Source of the DNA: a virus
DNA length: 40,634 nucleotides
Reading direction: 5' to 3' (one strand)
IMG/VR virus record: IMGVR_UViG_3300005289_000062
Span: 1 to 40,634 of that record
Shown: positions 12,013 to 19,250 of the stretch, one piece after another
How positions within the stretch are numbered: position 1 is the stretch's first letter
Layout of the letters: every line of letters starts with the position of its first letter
Notes under the pieces: generated by a model
The model's database searches: none
Told to the model about the DNA's origin: nothing
What the model saw: only the letters and a program-made list of their open reading frames with translations
Made by a program: the position numbers and the translations under genes

Positions 12013-12366
12013 ATGACTTGGGAAGAAGCTTTGGCTGAAGCGTTTTGGCGTGGGGTCAGAAAGACTAATTCGTGCTGGCTCTGGAAGGGCGCTACCAACA
12101 GAGGAGGGTACGGATTCCTCACGAAGCTCAGAAGGCGTGTTCCTTCGACTTTCATGTTAGCGCACCGAGCCTCCTACTTCTTGGCTTACGGGGACTTCAA
12201 GTGCAGCCTTTTCATACTTCACAAGTGCAACCGCGCAGAGTGTGTCAATCCTGAACATCTGTACGCTGGAACGCACGCGGACAACACTCAGGACGCTCGA
12301 ATCGAAAGGCTTAGCAGAATCTACGGCTACGATGCTGACCCTTACGGGATCAAAGAACTGTGGTAA
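12013..12366 (+). CDS. HNH endonuclease, free-standing
   Basis: 117 residues. ATG 12013 follows GAAAGG by 6 bases; the frame is open further upstream but crosses the repeat structure. The HNH_3-type signature is clear: CWLWKGATNRGGYG, then AHRASYFLAYG, LHKCNRAECVNPEHLYAGTHADNTQDA. The last histidine/asparagine part holds the catalytic metal site, and the cysteines support the fold. It cuts DNA, probably as a homing endonuclease. It sits between replication genes, with its own promoter and a 7-base overlap with the helicase gene. Confidence 0.92.
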   Translation: MTWEEALAEAFWRGVRKTNSCWLWKGATNRGGYGFLTKLRRRVPSTFMLAHRASYFLAYGDFKCSLFILHKCNRAECVNPEHLYAGTHADNTQDARIERLSRIYGYDADPYGIKELW

Positions 12367-13976
12367 CAACAAAACTCGTTGGTCCGCCTGGCACCGGCAA
12401 GACGACTTGGCTGCTCGGGAAGGTCAAGGAGCGGATCGAGGATGGCGCCGACCCCTCAACCATCGGGTACGTCGCGTTCTCCAAGGCCGCCATCGGGGAG
12501 GCTAGGGAGCGTGTGTTCGGACACATCAGGTCCGAGGAACTCCACTACTGGCGGACCCTGCACTCGATGGCGTTCAAGGCATTGGACACATCCACCCAGC
12601 AGATGTTCACGACGAAGGACTGGATCGAGTTCGGGCGCCGCTACGACTACATATTCAGCGTTCTCGCTACGACCTCTCGCCGGCCAGTTGAGCCTTCTAA
12701 CGAAGCCGACGCCCTGATGCTGGCCTACCACTACGGCCGATCTACGATGGCCTCTGATTGGCGCCTGGTGGCACGAACGCTGGGCGGTTTGGCCCGTGAG
12801 GACGACCTTGTGGCGTTCGTCAAGCACCTGACCTCCTACAAAGCCGAGGTCGGAAAGATCGACTTCAACGACCTGCTCGAGAACGCCGTCAATGAGAAGG
12901 CTGCTCCCGTAGGGCTGCGGCACCTGTTCCTGGACGAAGCCCAAGACTTGACGCCCCTCCAGTGGGCGTACTTCAGGGTGATTCAGGAGGTCAGCCAGCC
13001 GGAATCGGTCAACGCCGCTGCGGATCCCGCCCAGTGTATCTACAGCTTCAGCGGGTGCGACCCCGAGCTCTGGAACGTCTTGGAAGCGGACGACGACGTG
13101 GTTTTGAGGCAAAGTCACCGACTTCCGGACCAAATCGTGCGGTTTTCGAGGAAAATCACCCCCGATGCCGTCCGTTTCTACGGAAAACCGGACGAAAAGG
13201 ACCACATCAAGGTCAAAGTCCGCTGGCAGGACGCCCTCGACGGCTTGGACGGCCGGCGCACGTTCATCCTCTGCCGCTCCAACTGGATAGTCAGCCAAGT
13301 CGCCCAGGACCTCGCGGCCTCGAAGATCGACTACACCACCCGGGACGACAACGATCGGTACGGACAGATCCGCATGGTCCTCGGCCACCTGATCGGCGCC
13401 ACCAAGGACGGGAAGGCTCCCTACACCGTGTCGGCGGGGACGCTGGCTGACATCGTGGCCCTGATGGACGCCCGTGAGAACAAGATGCCCCGCGGCTACA
13501 AGACGCAGGCGGAGCATGAAGCCGTGGGAAACCCGGGGGCGGCCAAGAACTTGAAGGCCGAACCGTGGTTCCGCTGGTGGCACATGAACCTCGATGCGGG
13601 CCGCGCTTCCTACTCCTTCAAGAACGCCTACCGCTGGGGGATTCCGCGCCTGCTCGGACTGGCACGCCTCAAGGGACCGGAACAGCTCTTGAAGGAACCC
13701 ACGGTCCATGTGATGACGATTCACGGCGCGAAGGGAAAGGAGGCGGACAAGACGATTCTGGTTCCGGTACTGCCCAAGCGGGTGATGGAGTCGCTCCACG
13801 GCTTCGATGACTCAGCGGTCCAGCGGAACCGGGCCAATGAGGCGCGGCTTCATTATGTGGGGTGTACTCGATCCAAAGACGAGCTAATCATCATTGATCC
13901 ATACGATCCAGCATTCGCGGCTCTGCCCGCTTACGACTTGCCGAAGAAGGAAACGGAGGAGGAGGTAGAAATCTAA
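12360..13976 (+). CDS. UvrD/PcrA-like superfamily 1 DNA helicase
   Basis: 538 residues, GTG 12360 overlapping the HNH gene. Motif I GPPGTGKTT at residues 8-16, motif II DEAQD at 192-196, motif III in AADPAQCIYSFSG, motif IV-type QSHRLPDQIVRFS, motif V TIHGAKGKEADKTILV at about 452, and motif VI ARLHYVGCTRSKDEL at about 495. These define an ATP-dependent 3'-5' SF1A helicase; the protein is shorter than UvrD (about 720) because the accessory domains are reduced. It could serve replication, recombination with the Bet system, or repair. No start with a good ribosome-binding site is visible, so translation probably depends on coupling to the HNH gene. Confidence 0.93.
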   Translation: MVTTKLVGPPGTGKTTWLLGKVKERIEDGADPSTIGYVAFSKAAIGEARERVFGHIRSEELHYWRTLHSMAFKALDTSTQQMFTTKDWIEFGRRYDYIFSVLATTSRRPVEPSNEADALMLAYHYGRSTMASDWRLVARTLGGLAREDDLVAFVKHLTSYKAEVGKIDFNDLLENAVNEKAAPVGLRHLFLDEAQDLTPLQWAYFRVIQEVSQPESVNAAADPAQCIYSFSGCDPELWNVLEADDDVVLRQSHRLPDQIVRFSRKITPDAVRFYGKPDEKDHIKVKVRWQDALDGLDGRRTFILCRSNWIVSQVAQDLAASKIDYTTRDDNDRYGQIRMVLGHLIGATKDGKAPYTVSAGTLADIVALMDARENKMPRGYKTQAEHEAVGNPGAAKNLKAEPWFRWWHMNLDAGRASYSFKNAYRWGIPRLLGLARLKGPEQLLKEPTVHVMTIHGAKGKEADKTILVPVLPKRVMESLHGFDDSAVQRNRANEARLHYVGCTRSKDELIIIDPYDPAFAALPAYDLPKKETEEEVEI

Positions 13977-14272
13977 TGGCACTGAGCATGAAATACCTGA
14001 ATGAGATCACGGCGAAACACATCATGCCTCACGTTTTGAGGAAGCTCTGGCGGCTTCGCTTCGAGGCCCTGCTCAAGAAGGCCAAGAAACGGAAGCTGGA
14101 CATCATCGCATTTGCCGTAACCCGCGACTCCTTCGAGGAGATCCACCGCGAGTGGAACAGGTTCATCGACCCGCTTGAGGGATTCCGGTTGCTGTCGATA
14201 AACGGGAAGCCGATCTACCCGAGTGGCATCGCCTACGACCGCGAGATACTCGTGATTCTGAGGGGGTTATGA
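13976..14272 (+). CDS. Hypothetical basic protein
   Basis: 98 residues, ATG 13976 at a TAATG overlap with the helicase stop and after a GAGGAGG box. The first half is basic and helical (KLWRLRFEALLKKAKKRK), the second has FAVTRDSFEEIHREWNRF and a beta ending. Co-translated with the helicase, hence perhaps a replication or repair accessory. No family recognised. Confidence 0.65.
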   Translation: MALSMKYLNEITAKHIMPHVLRKLWRLRFEALLKKAKKRKLDIIAFAVTRDSFEEIHREWNRFIDPLEGFRLLSINGKPIYPSGIAYDREILVILRGL

Positions 14273-14562
14273 ACTGCCCCGCGTGCCGCGAACCCATCTT
14301 CGACCTGTACGTCACGCTCCGCAAGGCCGGAACGGACTACCGCGAGGACGCCGACCTGCCCTACTGCCTCCCCTGCTTCATCGGCGAACTCAAGAAACAA
14401 GCACCCATCATCGAGGAGCGCAAGAAGGCCAAGGCCGCGAGTGACGAGTTCTTCAAACAACACATGGCGAGGTTCAGGGCGAGCCAGATAGTTCCCGCGC
14501 CTACGCCAGAGAAAGTGCCAGCCCCAGTGAAGGAGAACAACGATGGCCGCCCTGAAATCTGA
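14269..14562 (+). CDS. Small zinc-finger-like protein
   Basis: 97 residues, ATG 14269 overlapping the upstream stop. CPAC at residues 3-6 and CLPC in the middle form a knuckle pair; a helix rich in Lys/Glu (KKQAPIIEERKKAKAASDEFF) and a Pro-rich tail follow. The last 20 bases overlap the resolvase gene. Likely DNA- or protein-binding. Confidence 0.65.
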   Translation: MNCPACREPIFDLYVTLRKAGTDYREDADLPYCLPCFIGELKKQAPIIEERKKAKAASDEFFKQHMARFRASQIVPAPTPEKVPAPVKENNDGRPEI

Positions 14563-14983
14563 TGGCACGCTGACGTTCGTCGTTCTGGGCGACCCGAAGC
14601 CGAAGGCTCGCCCGCGCCAGATGACGAACAAGAAGTCGGGCAGCTCGTTCTGGTATATGCCGCAGACGATGATCCATCATCGGGACGTGATCCGCAACGT
14701 CGCCTTCAACTTCAAGGACCAGATCCTCGCGCTCATCGAACAGGACCATCTAGGAAGGGTGACGGTTGGCGCCCATTTCGTGTTCAAACGAGCTTCTCAC
14801 CCGGACCTCGACAACTGCCAAGCCCTGATCTTCGACGCGATCTCACTCGGCATTGGGAAGAACGACCGCCAGTTCTGCCCCGGCAAAGTCACGTTCGACG
14901 TGAACAGGGAACTCGAAGAAGGGACGACGCTTGTGACCATTTCGCCCTACGAAAACGGAGAGCAGGAGGAATCGCTGATATGA
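14543..14983 (+). CDS. rusA: RusA-like Holliday junction resolvase
   Basis: 146 residues, ATG 14543, 7 bases after AAGGAG within the preceding gene. RusA-type enzymes resolve branched DNA as dimers using clustered acidic residues. GDPKPKARPR near the start and HPDLDNCQALIFDAISLG with NDRQFCPGKVTFD at the core match the family's Px-K-R and D-x-DN-x-x-K/Q-x-x-x-DA ... DD/ND-x-Q motifs; the aspartates of DLDN, DA and ND are the expected metal ligands. It completes the phage recombination/replication set and may also trim branched DNA before packaging. Confidence 0.85.
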   Translation: MAALKSDGTLTFVVLGDPKPKARPRQMTNKKSGSSFWYMPQTMIHHRDVIRNVAFNFKDQILALIEQDHLGRVTVGAHFVFKRASHPDLDNCQALIFDAISLGIGKNDRQFCPGKVTFDVNRELEEGTTLVTISPYENGEQEESLI

Positions 14984-15537
14984 ACGGTCAACTTCCGCTT
15001 ATCAAAAGTCCCATCGACCGCCCATTCAACCGCGTGTGGGCGATGCCGTCGAGTGAGACGTTCTCCATCCCGCCGATTGCGGAGTTCATCTCACGGCATC
15101 TCACGCCCGGAGCCAAGATCGTTGACCCGTTCGCCCGCAATTGCCCGTTGGCCCATCCGTGGACCAATGACCTGAATCCAGAGAGTACCTCGCGGTTTCA
15201 CATGGACTCACTTGAGTTCTTGAAGCACGTTGAATCCGAGGGCGTCAAAGCGGACTTGGTGATTTTTGATCCACCGTACTCGCCGAGGCAAACGAAGGAA
15301 TGCTACGACGGCATCGGATTGAAGATGGGCGCGGACGGGGCACTCAGAACTTCCTCGTGGGCCGATGAAAGGGAAGTAATCGACCGCATCATTAAGCCTA
15401 ACGGGAAAGTCTTGTCCTTCGGATGGAATAGCGCAGGACAAGGACAAGGGAGGAGCTACCGACTGCTGGAAATCCTCCTGGTGTGTCATGGCGCGGGGCA
15501 CAACGACACCATTTGCATCGCGGAGCAGAAGCTATGA
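14980..15537 (+). CDS. DNA adenine methyltransferase-like protein (DPPY)
   Basis: 185 residues, ATG 14980 overlapping the previous stop. IVDPFARN is the cofactor-binding motif I and VIFDPPYSPRQ contains the catalytic DPPY of N6-adenine (or N4-cytosine) methyltransferases. The protein is short and lacks an obvious separate target-recognition domain, as in several orphan phage methyltransferases. It likely modifies phage DNA to evade restriction; the target site cannot be read from sequence. A final serine/glycine-rich segment around KVLSFGWNSAG belongs to the same fold. Confidence 0.8.
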   Translation: MNGQLPLIKSPIDRPFNRVWAMPSSETFSIPPIAEFISRHLTPGAKIVDPFARNCPLAHPWTNDLNPESTSRFHMDSLEFLKHVESEGVKADLVIFDPPYSPRQTKECYDGIGLKMGADGALRTSSWADEREVIDRIIKPNGKVLSFGWNSAGQGQGRSYRLLEILLVCHGAGHNDTICIAEQKL

Positions 15538-16166
15538 CCCAAGAAATCATCGACGCCTTCCATATCGCTTACTACAACTCCCGCGTCTGGGAAAGAACTT
15601 TCTACAACGGCGTCCGCATCGCCAAGAACCCGATGGACCTCATGGTCCTGAATGAGATCCTCTGGGAATGCCAGCCCGACCTCGTGATCGAAACGGGTAC
15701 GCACTTCGGGGGCTCCGCGCTCTACATGGCGGACGTGATGGACAAGATCGGCCACGGCTACGTCTGCACCATCGACATCGTGGACGAACCTGGACTCCCC
15801 AAGCACGACCGCATCCACTACATAAGGTGCGCGTCGTCGGTCGATGAACTCGTGGTGAACGAGGTTCACTTGCGGGCTCAGAAACCCCGCGTCATGGTGG
15901 TCCTCGACTCCAACCACTCGTACACGCACGTCAAGCGCGAACTCGAATGCTACGCCCCGATGGTCACGAAGGGGCAGTACCTCGTTGTTGAGGACACCAA
16001 TGTCAACGGGCATCCGGTGTTACCGGAGCACGGGCCGGGACCGTGGGAGGCGGTGCGTGAATGGTGGAATATCAGAGGCCCCAGCTACGGGTTTGAAGTG
16101 GACGACAACCGCGACAAGAAGTTCGGTTTTTCATTCAACCCGTTTGGCTACTACCGCCGGAAATAA
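15534..16166 (+). CDS. CmcI/rhamnosyl O-methyltransferase-like protein
   Basis: 210 residues, ATG 15534 overlapping the previous stop. VIETGTHFGGSALYMADVMD is the SAM-binding loop typical of the CmcI (cephalosporin hydroxylase / sugar O-methyltransferase) family; CTIDIVDEP and VMVVLDSNHSYTHVKREL, and YLVVEDTNVNG continue the pattern, with metal-ligand-like D and H. Members act on sugars or small molecules. With the glycosyltransferase and methyltransferase at 17478-18862 it may alter a surface glycan. Last gene of the right-pointing arm, directly before the hairpin at 16169. Confidence 0.82.
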   Translation: MTQEIIDAFHIAYYNSRVWERTFYNGVRIAKNPMDLMVLNEILWECQPDLVIETGTHFGGSALYMADVMDKIGHGYVCTIDIVDEPGLPKHDRIHYIRCASSVDELVVNEVHLRAQKPRVMVVLDSNHSYTHVKRELECYAPMVTKGQYLVVEDTNVNGHPVLPEHGPGPWEAVREWWNIRGPSYGFEVDDNRDKKFGFSFNPFGYYRRK

Positions 16167-16192
16167 AAGAACCCGGGGGTTAGCCCGGGTTC
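16160..16192 (-). terminator. Intrinsic terminator, minus strand
   Basis: GAACCCGGG (16169-16177) and CCCGGGTTC (16184-16192) form a perfect 9-pair stem with a 6-base loop; on the minus strand TTTTATTTC follows at once. It ends leftward transcription from the gene at 16215-16517 before it enters the right arm. It is just 2 bases past the stop of the plus-strand gene and could also protect that mRNA. Confidence 0.8.
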
Positions 16193-16214
16193 ATGGAGTG
16201 AGTGCGAACAGGCT

Positions 16215-16517
16215 TCAGGCCGTGGCGTTCTCCGCCGCCTGATTCGCCGCCTGCCGGATCTGGGCGCGGCTGGCCGCAGCCTTTTCCAGATCGTCCTGAA
16301 GGGTCGGCGAGTCCACGAGGACCGCCTTCGACATGAGGCGCTTCGCCGTTTCGAACGCCTCGTTGACGCCCGAGAGCGTGTCGAAGCCCTGCCCGCCATC
16401 GGACACGATTTCGCCGTTCCCCGCGCTCTTGAGGTTCCAGAAGAACCTGCCGTCAACGCCGAGGTACCGAGTCGCCTTGCCGGGCCGCGGCTTCGCTTTG
16501 CCATTCTTCTTCGCCAT
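16215..16517 (-). CDS. DUF1508/YegP-like small protein
   Basis: 100 residues, ATG 16517 after GGAG with 7 bases spacing. A basic Lys/Pro-rich start (KKNGKAKPRPGK) leads to RYLGVDGRFFWNLKSAGNGEIVSDGGQGFDTLSGV and EAFETAKRLM, the pattern of the DUF1508 (YegP-like) beta-hairpin unit; one copy is present. The rest is an Ala-rich helix. Function of this family is not established. It stands alone between two minus-strand terminators, so it is probably expressed from its own promoter, which I could not define. Confidence 0.8.
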   Translation of the reverse strand: MAKKNGKAKPRPGKATRYLGVDGRFFWNLKSAGNGEIVSDGGQGFDTLSGVNEAFETAKRLMSKAVLVDSPTLQDDLEKAAASRAQIRQAANQAAENATA

Positions 16518-16624
16518 GATGGATACTCCACAATGTCACCGTGGGCGACCAAAATGATCGCGTGGGGCCGTAACTTAACGACTTCCACGGTGTATAGAGC
16601 AAGCCCCGTGCCAACTTGAGCGGA

Positions 16625-16656
16625 ATAAAAAGGCCCCGGGCTGTTAACCCGGGGCT
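16625..16656 (-). terminator. Intrinsic terminator ending the late operon
   Basis: GCCCCGGG (16633-16640) and CCCGGGGC (16648-16655) pair over a 7-base loop; on the minus strand TTTTT follows directly. It would stop the long leftward late transcript that passes 17098. The HNH-type gene at 16718-17089 lies antisense between the last late gene and this terminator. Confidence 0.85.
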
Positions 16657-16717
16657 GGAGAGAGGGGGAAACAGAAAAAGGTACCGCTGGCGGTACTAGA
16701 TCCTGTATCCTCCACCC

Positions 16718-17089
16718 ATGCAACAACACATCCTACAAAAGACGTGCCGAGACTGTAAGCGCACGAAGCTAATCTCCGAGTTCTACGTTAAGGAGCGTCG
16801 GTACCATTCCACCCACTACTTCTCGCGCTGTAAGCCATGTTACTACACCTGGGTCTACGAAAAGGACAAGGCCCAAGGCTACCGATGGCACGGAGCGAAG
16901 CAGAAGAATGGTCGCGCAAGATCAAGGCTCACGAACGCCGTAAAGCGTGGCGCGATCAGGAAGCCATCCAACTGCTCGCTCTGCAAGAAGCCGACACCAA
17001 AGCACAGGCTGCATGGGCATCATCCGGACCACTCGAAACCTCTTGAGGTCCGCTGGCTCTGCCTGCAGTGCCACCGGACACAACACTAG
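16718..17089 (+). CDS. HNH-type zinc-finger endonuclease-like protein
   Basis: 123 residues, ATG 16718; no ribosome-binding site is visible. An N-terminal CRDCKRTKLISEFY ... SRCKPCYY zinc finger precedes a basic region (KRGAIRKPSNC) and CSLCKKP ... HGHHPDHSKPLEVRWLCLQCHRTQH, an HNH-like beta-beta-alpha metal site within two CxxC knuckles. Proteins of this layout are common in phages as putative HNH endonucleases. It is the only plus-strand gene in the late half and is opposed to late transcription, consistent with mobile insertion. Confidence 0.8.
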   Translation: MQQHILQKTCRDCKRTKLISEFYVKERRYHSTHYFSRCKPCYYTWVYEKDKAQGYRWHGAKQKNGRARSRLTNAVKRGAIRKPSNCSLCKKPTPKHRLHGHHPDHSKPLEVRWLCLQCHRTQH

Positions 17090-17097
17090 TCCCACGG

Positions 17098-17478
17098 CTA
17101 AGTGTTGATCCCTTCCTTCACAAGCACGCCGTTGACGAAGCCCTGCACGCCCGCCGTGGAGTGGTAGGACGCCAGGAGCTTCTTGAGGTCCGGGTCGTCG
17201 TAGGACTCGATGGCTTTGAAGGTAGTGACCGCGGCTTTCTCGGCTTCTGCTTTGGCTACGTTCGCCCGCCTCGCGTAGTAGGTAGCACCCGCCGCAACCA
17301 AGGCTCCCGCCCCGGGCAGGAAGTAGTTCAAGACGGCCCCCACGACGCCTCCGGTTCCGTTCGTCGTCACAGTTCCGTCCGGGTTCTTCTTGACCCCCGC
17401 AGCGGCCTCGAAGATGCCGCACCCGGCGAGGAACAGCGCCACCGTCAATAGGAGTCCTGCACAGATTCGGTGAACCAT
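17098..17478 (-). CDS. Lipoprotein, possible lysis or exclusion protein
   Basis: 126 residues. ATG 17478 (TGATG overlap) is 6 bases after GGAGG. A signal peptide with lipobox (LLLTVALFLAGC) predicts lipid attachment at the Cys, about residue 20. A Gly/Ala-rich hydrophobic stretch (GGVVGAVLNYFLPGAGALVAAG) in the middle may be a membrane segment, followed by a charged helix (KAEAEKAAVTTFKAIE). Position near a holin-like gene would suit an outer-membrane spanin or superinfection factor, but the hydrophobic centre is unusual for a spanin. Last gene of the late operon. Confidence 0.7.
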   Translation of the reverse strand: MVHRICAGLLLTVALFLAGCGIFEAAAGVKKNPDGTVTTNGTGGVVGAVLNYFLPGAGALVAAGATYYARRANVAKAEAEKAAVTTFKAIESYDDPDLKKLLASYHSTAGVQGFVNGVLVKEGINT

Positions 17479-18131
17479 CACTTGCCTCCAGTCCTCATGG
17501 GCTTCTTAGCCGTAAGTGTAACACTGAAATCATAGAGCACGTTCACATAATGGCTGATGGCGAATTGCTGAATCTCCGGTGCCCGATGACTCCACTCGGG
17601 GTCGATCATGGGAGTTATCACCCCGTCGAAGTCGCAGGCGAAGTCCATGTGGTCGAGCTTCTGGTCCTTCCGCCACTTCGCATCGAGGTACGCCCAGAAG
17701 GTGCGGGGCAAAAACCTTCTGTGAGTCGGATCTTGAAAGGCGCGTTCGCCAGGCGCGGCCGGCACGACCACCTTCATCACCCCGTCGGGCTTCAGGATGC
17801 GGTAGCACTCGTTCATAAAGACGATGAGGAAGTCCTTGCCGTTGAACTCGGAATTGTTGTAGCTCAAATTACCGTTCGGTTCGAATCGCGTGATCTCCCC
17901 GTAGTTGCAGTTCGGAATGTGCTCGAGGAAGTGTTCGCAGATGATTTCCGAGACTTCACCGTCCTTCCACGGGAGCGGAAACGCCATGAGGTCCGCGACG
18001 ACATCGGTGGTGGCCGTTTTCACGATGTCAACGCCGACGTAGCCCTCGCGCTTCTGCTGGCCGCAAGCCAGGTGAAGCTTGAGAGGCTCGGGAACCCCAG
18101 TAATCAGCTTCTCCTCCGGGTCGATTACCAT
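17478..18131 (-). CDS. SAM-dependent methyltransferase (type 11-like)
   Basis: 217 residues. ATG 18131 overlaps the TAA of the glycosyltransferase gene (ATGGTAA); the frame is open upstream but overlaps that gene. KLHLACGQQKREGYVGVDI is motif I; DLMAFPLPW and ICEHFLEHIP, then CYRILKPDGVMKVVVP are the usual later motifs of class I methyltransferases that act on small molecules or sugars. Coupled to the glycosyltransferase, it probably methylates a glycan or precursor. Confidence 0.85.
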   Translation of the reverse strand: MVIDPEEKLITGVPEPLKLHLACGQQKREGYVGVDIVKTATTDVVADLMAFPLPWKDGEVSEIICEHFLEHIPNCNYGEITRFEPNGNLSYNNSEFNGKDFLIVFMNECYRILKPDGVMKVVVPAAPGERAFQDPTHRRFLPRTFWAYLDAKWRKDQKLDHMDFACDFDGVITPMIDPEWSHRAPEIQQFAISHYVNVLYDFSVTLTAKKPMRTGGK

Positions 18132-18862
18132 TTCACCCCCGTCTTGGTGTCCAAGTGAGCGACCTTCACCCGCGAGTCGATGGCGAACCGCTTCCCCTGG
18201 AGCTTCGCGTTGTGGCAGAAGAAAACGTCGTGCGTCATTTGCCAACGAATGCCGTTCGGTATGTCCAGCATGGCCGTCGTCTGAAACCACGGCTTCTTGA
18301 GTTCCTTGAACAAGTCCAGCCGGAACAGCGTGCAGCCCATCGGCACGGCGTTCACTTCCCAGATGTTCCCGAGCTGGGCGAGCTCGACCGGATCCTGAAT
18401 CGCGTAGTTGAGAATCCCTTTCTCCGCATAAAGACGGGCGTTGCCCATGACAAGCGGGAAGCCGGCCTCTCCCTTGACCCAGTAGAGTCCGCCCACAGCG
18501 TCGAGGCTGTACTTCACGATGGTCTGCATGAGGAGCGACAGGCAGTTCGGCGGCGGAATGTTGTCGTCCTCAAGGGTGAGCAGGTACTTGCACTTGGCCG
18601 TCGTGGGCGTGCTGAAGATGGACTCGATCCCGCGTTCGTAGGCGAGTCCGACCTCCTCGCCCTTCACGAACACCCAGTACCGCTCCTGGTTGGGAATCGA
18701 CATGATGTACTGCCACGAATCCACGACCTCGGAGTCGATCATCCCGCGGGTGGGCGTGAGGAAAACGCAGGAACAGTCCTGATAGCTGGAGCCGACGAGG
18801 ATCTCGGCCTTGAGTTCCTTGGCTACGTCGGACGCTGGAATGGACTTCCGCACCTCTCCCAT
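18125..18862 (-). CDS. Glycosyltransferase, GT-A/family 2-like
   Basis: 245 residues, ATG 18862. No ribosome-binding site lies upstream; a promoter (18870-18899) would start the RNA at or next to the ATG, so the message is probably leaderless. CVFLTPTRGMIDSEVV is the N-terminal nucleotide-binding strand, KCKYLLTLEDDNIPPPN holds the DxD-like metal site, and MTHDVFFCHNAKLQGKR with IDSRVKVAHLD fits the catalytic region of family-2-like enzymes. It likely transfers a sugar to a host or virion surface structure, together with the methyltransferase. Confidence 0.82.
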   Translation of the reverse strand: MGEVRKSIPASDVAKELKAEILVGSSYQDCSCVFLTPTRGMIDSEVVDSWQYIMSIPNQERYWVFVKGEEVGLAYERGIESIFSTPTTAKCKYLLTLEDDNIPPPNCLSLLMQTIVKYSLDAVGGLYWVKGEAGFPLVMGNARLYAEKGILNYAIQDPVELAQLGNIWEVNAVPMGCTLFRLDLFKELKKPWFQTTAMLDIPNGIRWQMTHDVFFCHNAKLQGKRFAIDSRVKVAHLDTKTGVKW

Positions 18863-18869
18863 GCGCGGG

Positions 18870-18899
18870 AGTATATCACATCATGGATGGTCGGGACAA
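18870..18899 (-). promoter_or_regulatory. Extended -10 promoter giving a leaderless glycosyltransferase mRNA
   Basis: On the minus strand TTGTCC (18899-18894) and TGATATACT (18878-18870) are spaced 18 bases apart (to the hexamer TATACT). Seven bases separate the -10 from the A of the ATG at 18862, the normal distance to a transcription start. It shares GTGATATAnT with the elements at 6627 and 33486. Confidence 0.6.
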
Positions 18900-19060
18900 C
18901 CGGGCGTGTGGATGAGCGTTCCGCCTGGCTCCTGGCGAACGCAGGTGCAACGCCCACCTTCCGGGGCGTATGGCGGCTGATGCGCCGTGTTCGGGCACTC
19001 CGCGCTGTACTGGATGAAGTGGCTCGGATGGGTTGGACAAACCGTGCAGGGGCAAGCCAT
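18881..19060 (-). CDS. Small Cys/Pro-rich protein (59 aa)
   Basis: ATG 19060 after AAGGA, start 2 bases before the holin-like gene's stop. ACPCTVCPTHPSH, a middle Cys, CTC and a final TPGCPDHP give seven cysteines and several histidines, suggesting a bound metal or disulfides. No family recognised. Coupled behind the holin-like gene. Confidence 0.6.
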   Translation of the reverse strand: MACPCTVCPTHPSHFIQYSAECPNTAHQPPYAPEGGRCTCVRQEPGGTLIHTPGCPDHP

Positions 19061-19061
19061 A

Positions 19062-19244
19062 TCAATGTCCTTTCGAGAGCCAGCCGATGATCGCCACGAT
19101 GATGCCCCCGCCTACAACAGCGAGAGCCCACATCACGATTCTCATGTTCGCTTTCAGGGTGGCAACGTCCTGTACCAAATCGAGACAAATTTGGAAGTAT
19201 TCGCGCAATTCGCCCCTGATGTCGTCGGACGGATCGCGTGCCAT
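19062..19244 (-). CDS. Holin-like membrane protein (XhlA-like)
   Basis: 60 residues, ATG 19244, 7 bases after the stop of the receiver gene. An N-terminal amphipathic helix (DIRGELREYFQICLDLVQDV) leads to one transmembrane segment (VMWALAVVGGGIIVAIIGWL) and a short basic tail. This order, coiled-coil-like helix then one C-terminal membrane span, is that of XhlA-type holin/haemolysin proteins, which form lesions in the cytoplasmic membrane at lysis. No endolysin is recognised beside it. Confidence 0.7.
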   Translation of the reverse strand: MARDPSDDIRGELREYFQICLDLVQDVATLKANMRIVMWALAVVGGGIIVAIIGWLSKGH

Positions 19245-19250
19245 TCTTGT

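Noticed and set aside
12456-13799. 447-codon open frame on the minus strand
   Set aside because: Antisense to the helicase gene, which has all SF1 motifs; the minus product is a composition artefact.
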